Source: Treponemataceae bacterium (GTDB lineage: Bacteria; Spirochaetota; Spirochaetia; Treponematales; Treponemataceae). From it: DNA of 41,497 bases. The position numbers were made by a program, and so were the translations under genes. This document shows, one piece after another, positions 1 to 8,961 of this stretch (position 1 is its first letter; the number at the start of each line of letters is the position of its first letter). The notes under the pieces were generated by a model. That model was not told the origin of the DNA, searched no databases, and worked only from the letters and a program-made list of their open reading frames with translations. The DNA lies in contig JAIKVO010000052.1 of the NCBI GenBank assembly GCA_024685655.1, forward strand, positions 1 to 41,497. Reading direction: 5' to 3'.

Positions 1-1910
1 TCCTGTTTTGCCGAAAGGTTTGCTTCCGCAGAGACAATTTCCTGGAACTCAGCCTGCTCCATAATTTCTTTCTCAAGGAGCCGCTCCGCAATGTAGTCAA
101 GCAGGACGCGCTTGCTCTTCAAAAGCTCAACGACATGCTTATATCGTTCTTCCATAATGCGCGCAAGTTCCGAATCGATGTAAGTCTGCGTTTCTTCGGA
201 ATAATCGCGAACAAGTTGAGGCTCCGCGGCTCCGTAACCGCTTCCGCGCTGTGAAAGCACGACATTACGGAACTTCTTGCTCATACCGTAATCCGTAAGA
301 ATTCTGCGGATAATATCCGTAGCACGCTGCAAGTCGTTGCCAGCACCGGTTGAAATCTCATCAAAAACAATCTGCTCCGCCGCGCGACCACCCAAAAGAA
401 CGTCAATCTCACCATAAAGCTCGTTTTCTGTTCTTAAATAGCGGTCTTCCTCCGGCATTTGGAGCGTATATCCAAGAGCCGCAACACCACGCGGCACAAT
501 CGAAATCTTGTGAACTTTGTCCGCACCGTCCGTGAACGCGGCGACAAGAGCGTGACCAGTTTCGTGGTACGCGACAGTGCGGCGTTCTTTTTCTTTTATT
601 ACGCGGCTTTTTTTCTGAAGACCGGCAACAGCTTTCTCAACTGCTTCGTCAAAATCTTCCATACTTACGAGCTTTCTGCCCGCCCTGACGGCAAGCAAAG
701 CAGCTTCGTTCACGATGTTGGCAAGGTCTGCTCCAGCAAAACCGGATGTTGTGCGGGCAATCGCTGCCAAATCAACGTCGCTTCCCATCTTAACTTTCTT
801 TGAGTGAATCTTAAGAATAGCCTCACGGCCTTTCACGTCAGGGCGGTCAACCACAACCTGCCTGTCAAAGCGGCCCGGTCTGAGCAACGCTGGGTCGAGT
901 ACGTCGGGGCGGTTCGTTGCAGCCAGAAGAATAAGACCCTTTGAGTTGTCAAAACCATCCATCTCAACAAGAAGCTGGTTAAGTGTCTGCTCGCGCTCAT
1001 CGTTACCGCCGTTGATTGAGTTGACACGGCTCTTACCGATCGCATCAAGCTCATCTATAAAAACAATACATGGAGCTTTATCGCGTGCCTGCTTGAACAA
1101 ATCCCTTACACGGCTAGCACCCACACCGACGAACATTTCAACGAAATCTGAGCCGGAAATACGGAAGAACGGAACGCCTGCCTCACCAGCGACGGCGCGG
1201 GCAAGAAGCGTCTTACCTGTTCCAGGCGGTCCCACAAGAAGAACGCCTTTTGGAATACGTCCACCGATATCAGTATATTTTTTCGGGCTTTTAAGGAAAT
1301 CTACGACTTCCACAAGCTCCTCTTTTGCCTCATCAACACCCGCAACATCACTGAAACGCGTTTTTACCTGCCCCTCTTCAACCGCCGCTGTCCGGCTCTG
1401 TCCTGCAGAGAAAAGTCCTCCGCCAAGACCGCCGCCCATTTTCTTAAAGATGAGTCTCCACATAATCAGGAAGAAAGCGATCGGTACTATCCAATTAATA
1501 AGGATTTCAAGCAGGAAATTATTCTGTTTTACAGTCGCACGGTACGTAACGCCCTTTTCATTGAGAAGGTTCAAAAAATCCTCAGTAAGAATGGCGGCAG
1601 TCTTGTAAACCGCGCTTGACGTATTGTAACTGCTGTAAGAAGGTCCGTAGCCCGTGAAATACGTATCACCAAGTTCTACGGAAACAATCTGACCATTCTC
1701 AATCATCTGCCGGAAATCAGAGAAAGGAATAGTATCATTTGTAGAACGAGACATCAAAAAGAAATTCAAAAGCGCAGTGACTACTACAATCAAAATAAGA
1801 ATAACCCAGAAAGGTATTTTGGGCTTTTTGTTTTTATTTCCTGGTTCAGGGGAAAGTTTGAAAAAATCGAACGGATCGTTTTTATCAGGTTTCTTATCTG
1901 GATCACTCAT
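1..1910 (-). CDS. ftsH: ATP-dependent zinc metalloprotease FtsH (3' end truncated by window edge)
   Basis: Manual reverse translation from ATG at 1910: [19 protein letters not shown]..., TM segment, Walker [12 protein letters not shown] second region of homology, HETGH zinc motif. Not in the ORF track because it runs off the window. Confidence 0.97.
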   Translation of the reverse strand, partial: MSDPDKKPDKNDPFDFFKLSPEPGNKNKKPKIPFWVILILIVVVTALLNFFLMSRSTNDTIPFSDFRQMIENGQIVSVELGDTYFTGYGPSYSSYNTSSAVYKTAAILTEDFLNLLNEKGVTYRATVKQNNFLLEILINWIVPIAFFLIMWRLIFKKMGGGLGGGLFSAGQSRTAAVEEGQVKTRFSDVAGVDEAKEELVEVVDFLKSPKKYTDIGGRIPKGVLLVGPPGTGKTLLARAVAGEAGVPFFRISGSDFVEMFVGVGASRVRDLFKQARDKAPCIVFIDELDAIGKSRVNSINGGNDEREQTLNQLLVEMDGFDNSKGLILLAATNRPDVLDPALLRPGRFDRQVVVDRPDVKGREAILKIHSKKVKMGSDVDLAAIARTTSGFAGADLANIVNEAALLAVRAGRKLVSMEDFDEAVEKAVAGLQKKSRVIKEKERRTVAYHETGHALVAAFTDGADKVHKISIVPRGVAALGYTLQMPEEDRYLRTENELYGEIDVLLGGRAAEQIVFDEISTGAGNDLQRATDIIRRILTDYGMSKKFRNVVLSQRGSGYGAAEPQLVRDYSEETQTYIDSELARIMEERYKHVVELLKSKRVLLDYIAERLLEKEIMEQAEFQEIVSAEANLSAKQ

Positions 1911-2210
1911 CTATCTGTTTTTCCTTTATAAAAATATATTAGGCAACGCCATATTATACTAAAACTGAAGTTTTTAGAGGTTGCATAAGTTGAATCGGTC
2001 AGAAGTTCCGCAAGCTTCCGACCATTTTAATATAAGGAATTTAACGCGAATAGTCGAGAGAAAAATTTCGGAAAAGAAACGAACCCCAACTTAAAATTCC
2101 GGGGTATGCTCCTTTTGCGCGGAACTTTACGCACAAAGAACTGACTGCGCGAGGGGGTGTAAGGGTGCGCGAGCGGGACGGTCTGCTTGCTGACCTAACC
2201 GCGATGCGCA

Positions 2211-2284
2211 AACACGCGCCAGCGTGTTCGAAGGCGAAAGCCGTAGCCCTGGAACACCCGGCCGGCGCATTTTTACGCCGGCCG
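2211..2284. repeat. GC-rich intergenic segment with two perfect hairpins
   Basis: AACACGC-GCCA-GCGTGTT (2211-2228) and CGGCCGGCG-cattttta-CGCCGGCCG (2259-2284). Confidence 0.6.
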
Positions 2285-2368
2285 CGCCCAATATCCCATT
2301 ATCCTGCCGTATTTTATTCTGATACAGCTCCGTTTTCACATGACACTGCACATACTGAAAAACTCTCC

Positions 2369-2395
2369 TTATGTTTTTCTTTCCAAAGCCGATAT
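2369..2395 (+). promoter_or_regulatory. Candidate sigma-28 (FliA) promoter upstream of fliS
   Basis: TTATGTTT-N11-GCCGATAT compared with the enterobacterial sigma-28 consensus TAAAGTTT-N11-GCCGATAA; correctly oriented about 77 nt upstream of the fliS start. Confidence 0.5.
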
Positions 2396-2471
2396 TCTAT
2401 TCGAATAAGAATTTGCAAAAATCGATTTGCACTCAGATGATTTTGCAAACCAACAAGGACGGAGGTTCGCA

Positions 2472-2912
2472 GTGGGCTACACAAACGCATACACAGCATA
2501 CAGAGAGACAGGCGTAAAAACTGCAAGCCAGGGAAAACTTATCGTGATGCTCTACGAGGAGGCAGTTCGCCAACTTGGAACTGCTATATCATTTTTTGGT
2601 GAAGGCAACAAAGTTGAACCTGGAAACATCGAGAAACTTAACAATTGCATTATCAAGACTCAGGATATCCTTACGGAGCTGATGACATCTCTCGACATGG
2701 ACAAGGGCGGCGAGATTGCGAAAAACCTGATGGCTCTTTATGTCTTTTTTAACAAGGAACTTCTTGACGCGAACATAAAACGTGACAAGCAGAAAATCGA
2801 ATCCGTCCACAGAATGATGGACGAGCTGACGAATGCATGGATTACTGCGGTTGAATCGACAGCACCGGTTGCACCGCCAGTATCACGACCAAATATCGAT
2901 ATAAACGGATAA
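2472..2912 (+). CDS. fliS: Flagellar export chaperone FliS
   Basis: VGYTNAYTAYRETGVKTASQGKLIVMLYEEAVRQL is FliS-like; likely GTG start at 2472 with GGAGG 6 nt upstream (the ORF track begins at 2427). Confidence 0.92.
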   Translation: MGYTNAYTAYRETGVKTASQGKLIVMLYEEAVRQLGTAISFFGEGNKVEPGNIEKLNNCIIKTQDILTELMTSLDMDKGGEIAKNLMALYVFFNKELLDANIKRDKQKIESVHRMMDELTNAWITAVESTAPVAPPVSRPNIDING

Positions 2913-2924
2913 AACGGACAGCGT

Positions 2925-3419
2925 ATGGCAGAACTCAACCTGACACAAGAAGAAATTGATGAGCGCATTGCTATTTTGCGTCGTTTCAGGACATTGCTGG
3001 AACAGCAGAGAAACAAGTTCCGAGAATATCTCGATGTGCTCGAAAAGCAACAGTCGGCAATAGAAAAAGGCGATACGGAAGCCATGCTCGCTCATACAGA
3101 GCTTGAACAGCAGATTGTGGCGAATATCGGAAGTCTACAGAAAGTCATAATTCCGATGGAAAAACTTTATGAATCCAAAAGTGCGCCTGTTTTTGGCGGA
3201 GGAAACAGCGAGGAAGCCGAATTCATTCCTCATCTCAAGACCGATTTAATAAAGCTTCAGCAGGAAGTTCTCATGAGAAACCGTCAGAACTGCGAAATGC
3301 TTCGCTCCAATATGACAGAAATGAAGACACGCATGGCTATGTTCAAGAATCCGTACAAAAACAACCGTTCAGTTTACGCGAACAGCAGCACAGCGTCTCT
3401 CGTAAATTTGCAAGGATAG
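2925..3419 (+). CDS. FlgN-like flagellar chaperone
   Basis: Coiled-coil helical protein directly after fliS (MAELNLTQEEIDERIAILRRFRTLLEQQRNKFREYLDVLEKQQSAIEKGD); matches FlgN-type organisation. Confidence 0.7.
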   Translation: MAELNLTQEEIDERIAILRRFRTLLEQQRNKFREYLDVLEKQQSAIEKGDTEAMLAHTELEQQIVANIGSLQKVIIPMEKLYESKSAPVFGGGNSEEAEFIPHLKTDLIKLQQEVLMRNRQNCEMLRSNMTEMKTRMAMFKNPYKNNRSVYANSSTASLVNLQG

Positions 3420-3460
3420 CAGATTTTTTTCATAAGGCACGATTTTTGAGACGGGCGCAC

Positions 3461-3488
3461 CCGTTCGGCAGCATTCGCCACCGAACGG
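3461..3488. repeat. Perfect 8-bp hairpin in GC-rich convergent intergenic region
   Basis: CCGTTCGG-cagcattcgcca-CCGAACGG. Confidence 0.6.
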
Positions 3489-3580
3489 TCAGGCTTTCCG
3501 GGGTTCCGGTACGCTGCTTCGCACCACCTCCATTCTGTCCGTTCAGCTTCGCTGACCGTCCAGAACGCTTCGCGCCCCTC

Positions 3581-3640
3581 CAATCCTTTGCGCAATCTGG
3601 CATTCCTTTGCACGAGCTGGCAATCCTTTGCGCGAGTTTC
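3581..3640. repeat. 20-bp tandem repeat, 3 imperfect copies
   Basis: caatcctttgcgcaatctgg / cattcctttgcacgagctgg / caatcctttgcgcgagtttc, exact 20-bp period. Confidence 0.85.
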
Positions 3641-3647
3641 CGCTCAC

Positions 3648-5822
3648 TTAGCAGATTTTCGCGAAAAGCGCATCCAATGCCGCATTGAATGCTTCCGTAT
3701 CTCCCTTCAGCTCTTTCAAGAAGCTGTTATCTTCCAACCTTCCCACGACATTCAGCATTTCTTCTTCATTCTTGTATGTTATTGTGCGGAAATAATCCGT
3801 GTAGTCTTTCTGGCGCGATGAAATGCTGCTCTCGTACATATAGTTGGACACAATCGTTACATCGCTCTTAATATCCTTGAAAATTTCTGCGTCGAACTCT
3901 TCAATCGGGCGCGTGTAAAGCTGCTCCAGAATCCACACGCTGTAGCGCGCTTTCCAGTCACAGTAAGAAACCTGGCAGTCATCATAAAACGTGTGAACTT
4001 CCTTCCACGAGTTGACCTTGCGGCTCTTTATGTTCTCAAAAAGCTCTGAAAGCTTCTCGTTCGGAATAATCTGTCCGCCGGCGTTCGACCACTCCGTATA
4101 AAGCGGAATATCGCGCGTAATGTCGCTGAGAGTACGAGTTTCCAAAGCGGCTGTATCATGCGCCTTACACCATGCCATAAGCGATTTCACGGCAAAGTAT
4201 TTGGCAACCTTGCGATATTCCTTATAACCGGCGGCAGGCTTGCAAACCTTTGCACCGTTCCGTTTCATGCCACGAAGGTCTGTAAGCACAATGTCTGCGT
4301 CCGGGTTCTGATGCAAATAGTCTTTTGCAAGCTGATATATGTTGTCCGTGTTTCCACAGAACTCAAGCTTGTTTTCTTTGAGCCAGTTAGCCGTAAGCTG
4401 GATAATGCGCTCAAGGCTCTGCATTATTTCCTGCATGGTGTCAGGCGCAAGCGGGTCTGTTTCTATGTGCTGAACTTTCACCTTGCGCTTGTCGCGTTTA
4501 AGGAATTTCGAGTTGTTGCGCGCCATTGCGAACATGTTGTACATGAACCAATAAGCCGGAATTATGTGAATAGCCTTCTCGTCACAAGAAATACTCACGA
4601 GCGAGAACGGATACGTAATATCCATTTCGCTCTGGTACGACCCTTTCGAAACAAGCACGAATGACGCAAAACGGCTGTTATGCTTGAAATCGGAGCAAAG
4701 TCCCGGCCAGAAACCGCGTCCTGCAAGAATCTCGCCGTCTGGGCTGCGCGAGTTGTGGTTTGAACCGATTGTCGCGCCTGATGCGATATTCGACTGTCCA
4801 CCGATTGTGGCGGCAATAAGGAACGACGAGTTGTGGTGCTGCTCGTGGAACGGGAAAATCAGGTTGTTAAGAAGCTCGCAGCAAGAAACAGTTGAGTTGT
4901 CGCCGAGCACAGTGTTAAGAACGCGAACGCCGTACTTAAGCTGGCAGTTGCGTCCGATTATAAAGCGCACAGCCACAGCCTGATAGAACACTTTCGAACC
5001 GTAGCCCATAATACCGTTGACCATCTCGACGCCCTCGCCTATCTGCGAAGGCTCCGCTTCCGAAGAAAGCACTGTAATATTCTTCAGCTTGAACGCGCCT
5101 TTTATGTACGCGCACGAGCATATCCACGCATCTTTTATAAGACTTGTATTCTTTATTACGACATCATCTTCAACAACGCCGAACGTATTCAGTTTTTTGT
5201 CGTTGCCGTTTTCGGTAAGCTCAAGGAAGCGGTCCATCAGCGCGGCGTCATCACGATTCCGCGACCAAATGAAAGCATCAGCAGGAATCATATCTCTGAA
5301 CGGAAGAACGCGTCTGCCGTCATTTTCGTTGCCAACGCCAATCCAAACACGGTTATCTTCCGGCTCGCCCTCTTTCAGGATACCCTCACCAAATTTGGAA
5401 TGATCAGTACAGCTCATCTCCTGAATGTTGAAAAGCATTACGCGGTTACCAATCTGATAGTTGTACAGATAATGCACGTTCCGGATAGCAACGTCGTCAC
5501 CGAAAACACACGAATGGATCTTGGAATGATAAAGGCCTGTCTCCAAAGTAAGGTCGTGGTAGCGGAGCGTAGCCTTTTTCAGTCTTCCGATAACAACGAT
5601 ACCCGAAAACTCGCAGTCGCATACAAGCGCAGGATCAAACTCCTCGGAAACATATACATTTTTCCAGTCAGGATTGCTGTTTTTGTTGTTATTTGCGATA
5701 AGTATGCGTTTTTCGTGATCTGAAAGCCCACGCTTGTTTTTCAAGGATTGTTCGGATGGAAAGTAAGAATCAGAAGGAAGAGTCAAGCCAGATGCCGAAG
5801 AAAGATAATCAACTTTAATCAT
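3648..5822 (-). CDS. DUF4954 family protein (left-handed beta-helix-like)
   Basis: 724-aa ORF; sequence resembles DUF4954 proteins of Treponema and Bacteroidetes (hexapeptide-like IGxxxx repeats). Confidence 0.8.
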   Translation of the reverse strand: MIKVDYLSSASGLTLPSDSYFPSEQSLKNKRGLSDHEKRILIANNNKNSNPDWKNVYVSEEFDPALVCDCEFSGIVVIGRLKKATLRYHDLTLETGLYHSKIHSCVFGDDVAIRNVHYLYNYQIGNRVMLFNIQEMSCTDHSKFGEGILKEGEPEDNRVWIGVGNENDGRRVLPFRDMIPADAFIWSRNRDDAALMDRFLELTENGNDKKLNTFGVVEDDVVIKNTSLIKDAWICSCAYIKGAFKLKNITVLSSEAEPSQIGEGVEMVNGIMGYGSKVFYQAVAVRFIIGRNCQLKYGVRVLNTVLGDNSTVSCCELLNNLIFPFHEQHHNSSFLIAATIGGQSNIASGATIGSNHNSRSPDGEILAGRGFWPGLCSDFKHNSRFASFVLVSKGSYQSEMDITYPFSLVSISCDEKAIHIIPAYWFMYNMFAMARNNSKFLKRDKRKVKVQHIETDPLAPDTMQEIMQSLERIIQLTANWLKENKLEFCGNTDNIYQLAKDYLHQNPDADIVLTDLRGMKRNGAKVCKPAAGYKEYRKVAKYFAVKSLMAWCKAHDTAALETRTLSDITRDIPLYTEWSNAGGQIIPNEKLSELFENIKSRKVNSWKEVHTFYDDCQVSYCDWKARYSVWILEQLYTRPIEEFDAEIFKDIKSDVTIVSNYMYESSISSRQKDYTDYFRTITYKNEEEMLNVVGRLEDNSFLKELKGDTEAFNAALDALFAKIC

Positions 5823-5904
5823 TTTAAACTCCCATGCGCCGCGCTACAAAGATGCCAATCTTGCCCAAAATGTGCGGCGAATTACAAAACTTGCTAAATA
5901 GCTT

Positions 5905-6017
5905 TCGATTCAAAATTCAGACGAATTTTGAATCGATTTCCAAACTTACCTCAAAAACCGTAATGCAATGAGGTTTTTGCAAGCCAATTTCAAAAGTTAC
6001 AACTTTTGAAATTGGCT
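5905..6017. repeat. Three consecutive hairpins in a divergent intergenic region
   Basis: TCGATTCAAAATTC-agac-GAATTTTGAATCGA (5905-5936); CAAAAACC...GGTTTTTG (about 5952-5979); AGCCAATTTCAAAAGTT-ac-AACTTTTGAAATTGGCT (5982-6017, 17-bp perfect arms). Confidence 0.85.
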
Positions 6018-6156
6018 CATTATACTAGCGCGAAAAAAGTTTGTCTATTATTTTAATCACAATTGAGATATTGCACCATATTTGCGACTCAACTGTTTTC
6101 AATCCACGTTTTACCGACCGCTATCACAAGAACAACAAATACGCTAGAATAGCGAC

Positions 6157-8790
6157 ATGAAAATCATGACAATCAACGGGGATTTTACCCTTTCACCTTG
6201 CAATAAAAACGATATTCCGGCAGGAACAATACTGCCAAAAAAAATGACGATGCGCTTTCCCGGTGACGTACATTCAACGCTTTTGCGGAACAAATGCATT
6301 CCCGATCCGTATTACCGCAAAAACGAGCTTGACGTTCAGTGGGTTGGCAAAACAGACTGGCAAGCAGAAACTTCTTTTTCTGTAAGCGCGAATTTTCTTA
6401 AAGGCAGGCAGTTCATAGAGCTTGAGGACGCAGATACATTCGTGCGCGTGTTCGTGAACAAAAAAGAAGCCGGTTTGTGCCAGAATTTTTTCAGGAAGTG
6501 GCGTTTTGAGATAACTGATTTACTCAAAGCCGGAACGAACACGCTGCGACTCGTTTTCGAATCAGCGGAGCGTCATGCATGCGAGAAAGCAGAGACACTC
6601 ACACATCCCGCACCTTGTTCTGTTTACGATATTTATTCGCCCCACCGGAACCTTGTACGAAAAACGCAGTGCAATGCAGGTTGGGACTGGGGCATCTGCC
6701 TTATGGTGTGCGGTGTCTATAGCCCGATAAAAATTGTACAAACAGCGACCGGTTTCCTTGATTACGTGCAGACTACAACCGTTCCAACTGGAAAAGAAAA
6801 AAACTGGGAAGTTGGCATAAAAGCAATTTACACAAGTTTAAAAGCAACTAAAACGCGTTTTTCGTTTGCTGTTTCCGAGGATTCTGAGGTGGCGACCTCG
6901 CCTAAAAACCCAAAAGCCGCAGACGGCGGACATGAGAACGTCACAGCGAGCGCAGACGGCAACTCCGTTTTGTGCGAAAAATCAGTTGATGTTCAGCTTA
7001 TTCCCGGCGAAAACATCATAGAAACCACACTTACGATAAAAAATCCGGATATATGGTGGCCAGCGGGGTGCAGTCCGGCAGATGAGAAAAACATCACGAA
7101 AACAGGCGAGCCGCTTTTCCGCGAAAACACGCTTTACACGCTCACTGCAAAAGCTGCCGGTTCCATAAAAAAACAAAACCTGGCGTTCAGAACGCTTGAA
7201 GCAGTTTCTGAAAAAGATGAGCACGGACGCTCGCTTTACTTCAAAGTGAACGGAAAGCCTGTTTATGCAAAAGGCTCCAACTGGATTCCGTGCGACGCGC
7301 TCCCAGAGCGGCAGACACCGCAAAAATACAATGAGCTGCTTTCTGCCCTCGTTGCAGCTAACCAGAACTGCATTCGCGTTTGGGGCGGCGGACGTTACGA
7401 AAAAGACGTTTTCTATGATCTTTGCGACCGAAAAGGAATACTCATTTGGCACGACTGTATGTTTGCATGCTCAACATACCCCGCAGACGCAGATTTTCTT
7501 GATAACGTGCGTCTTGAAGTGCGCCACCAAATCCGCCGTCTGAGCCACCATCCTTCTATTGCGCTTTGGTGCGGCAACAACGAGAACCTTGGCGCAATCA
7601 CTTGGTACGAGGAATCTCGCAAAAACCGCGACCTTTATGTCGTTGACTACGACCGCCTCAACGAAGGTACGGTCGGCGACGAAGTTCGCAAAAACGATCC
7701 TTCACGCCGCTGGTGGTCAAGCTCGCCTTGCTCCGGCAACGACGACTTTGCCGACAACTGGCATTCTGACGGCTGCGGCGACATGCACTATTGGAGTGTT
7801 TGGCACGAAAAAAAGCCGTTCGAAGCTTATTATGACATTACGCCGCGCTTCGTCTCTGAATTCGGCTACCAATCTTTGCCGTCGCTTTCGGAAACAAAAA
7901 CTTTCGCTGACGAAAAAACAGACTTCAATATCACAAGTCCAGTCTTTGAATTTCACCAGCGGTCACCGGGCGGAAACTCCATCATCTTTGAAAACTTCGC
8001 TCGCTATTTCCGCGTTCCGTCAACTTTCGCCGATATGCTTTATTTGAGCCAGGTTCAGCAAGCCCTCGCTATAAAAACTGCTGTAAATTACTGGCGGTCG
8101 CTACGACCTGTATGTATGGGCGCAATTATTTGGCAGCTAAACGATCTGTGGCCAGTTTCCTCATGGTCATCAATTGAGTATTCAGGAAAATGGAAGCTCT
8201 TGCACTATGCCGCAAAACAGTTTTTTGAACCAATCGGGCTTTCTCTCTACAAAAAAGACGGAAAAATTAAATGCTTCGTCGTAAATGATACATCACTTTC
8301 CGTAATTCCGGCATTGCGCATATCATACATCGATTTCAACGGAAACCTTTTGCATCAAGAAGAGATTACCGACAAAGAGGTTCCCGGAAATTGCAGCACT
8401 TGCTTTTTTAATACTGATGTAAACTCAACTGGCTTCCCGGAAGACTCTTTCTTTGTTTATGCGGAACTTACTTACGGAGACACAACTACCTCCGACGCAC
8501 TTTTTTGCACACAACCAAAAAAATGTGAACTTATGGAGCCAAAAATAAAGTATTCAGTGCATGAGAATAAAGACGGCTCTTATAAAATCACACTGAAAGC
8601 GGAAAAACCTGCATTTTATGTCTTGCTTGATGCTAATAGCATTTCTGGGGTTTTCAGCAGGAATTTACTTACGATTATTCCAGGGAAGCCGGAAACTGTT
8701 ACGTTCCGCACTAATAAGAACGGCAGAAAGCTTTCGGAAAAGGCGTTCCAAAAAAAGCTCGTTGTAACGACTCTACGCGATATATACTAA
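6157..8790 (+). CDS. Glycoside hydrolase family 2, beta-mannosidase-like
   Basis: 877 aa; N-terminal GH2 sugar-binding domain, RVWGGGRYEKDVFYDLCDRKGILIWHDCMFACSTYP and WCGNNEN motifs typical of beta-mannosidases. Confidence 0.92.
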   Translation: MKIMTINGDFTLSPCNKNDIPAGTILPKKMTMRFPGDVHSTLLRNKCIPDPYYRKNELDVQWVGKTDWQAETSFSVSANFLKGRQFIELEDADTFVRVFVNKKEAGLCQNFFRKWRFEITDLLKAGTNTLRLVFESAERHACEKAETLTHPAPCSVYDIYSPHRNLVRKTQCNAGWDWGICLMVCGVYSPIKIVQTATGFLDYVQTTTVPTGKEKNWEVGIKAIYTSLKATKTRFSFAVSEDSEVATSPKNPKAADGGHENVTASADGNSVLCEKSVDVQLIPGENIIETTLTIKNPDIWWPAGCSPADEKNITKTGEPLFRENTLYTLTAKAAGSIKKQNLAFRTLEAVSEKDEHGRSLYFKVNGKPVYAKGSNWIPCDALPERQTPQKYNELLSALVAANQNCIRVWGGGRYEKDVFYDLCDRKGILIWHDCMFACSTYPADADFLDNVRLEVRHQIRRLSHHPSIALWCGNNENLGAITWYEESRKNRDLYVVDYDRLNEGTVGDEVRKNDPSRRWWSSSPCSGNDDFADNWHSDGCGDMHYWSVWHEKKPFEAYYDITPRFVSEFGYQSLPSLSETKTFADEKTDFNITSPVFEFHQRSPGGNSIIFENFARYFRVPSTFADMLYLSQVQQALAIKTAVNYWRSLRPVCMGAIIWQLNDLWPVSSWSSIEYSGKWKLLHYAAKQFFEPIGLSLYKKDGKIKCFVVNDTSLSVIPALRISYIDFNGNLLHQEEITDKEVPGNCSTCFFNTDVNSTGFPEDSFFVYAELTYGDTTTSDALFCTQPKKCELMEPKIKYSVHENKDGSYKITLKAEKPAFYVLLDANSISGVFSRNLLTIIPGKPETVTFRTNKNGRKLSEKAFQKKLVVTTLRDIY

Positions 8791-8908
8791 AGGCATCGCG
8801 AAAAAAAACTTACTTCTATGACTTTTTCGCGGTTGTGCCAGTTAATTCCGAATGGTTGAACCAATTCGATGGAACAGCCGGCACCTCTTGATGTATACAG
8901 TCTTCATC

Positions 8909-8952
8909 ATGAATCAGCACCCCGACATAAGCACCGGGGTTTGTTGATTCAT
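8909..8952. terminator. Two-step hairpin between convergent genes
   Basis: ATGAATCA-gc-ACCCCG...CGGGGT-ttgt-TGATTCAT, between the beta-mannosidase end and the TonB-like gene end; no strong T-tract. Confidence 0.5.
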
Positions 8953-8961
8953 GCCGTGATT

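Noticed and set aside
946-1608. 220-aa plus ORF at the left end
   Set aside because: Antisense to ftsH, whose motifs are unambiguous.
4158-4664. 168-aa plus ORF within DUF4954
   Set aside because: Antisense shadow of the conserved DUF4954 gene.
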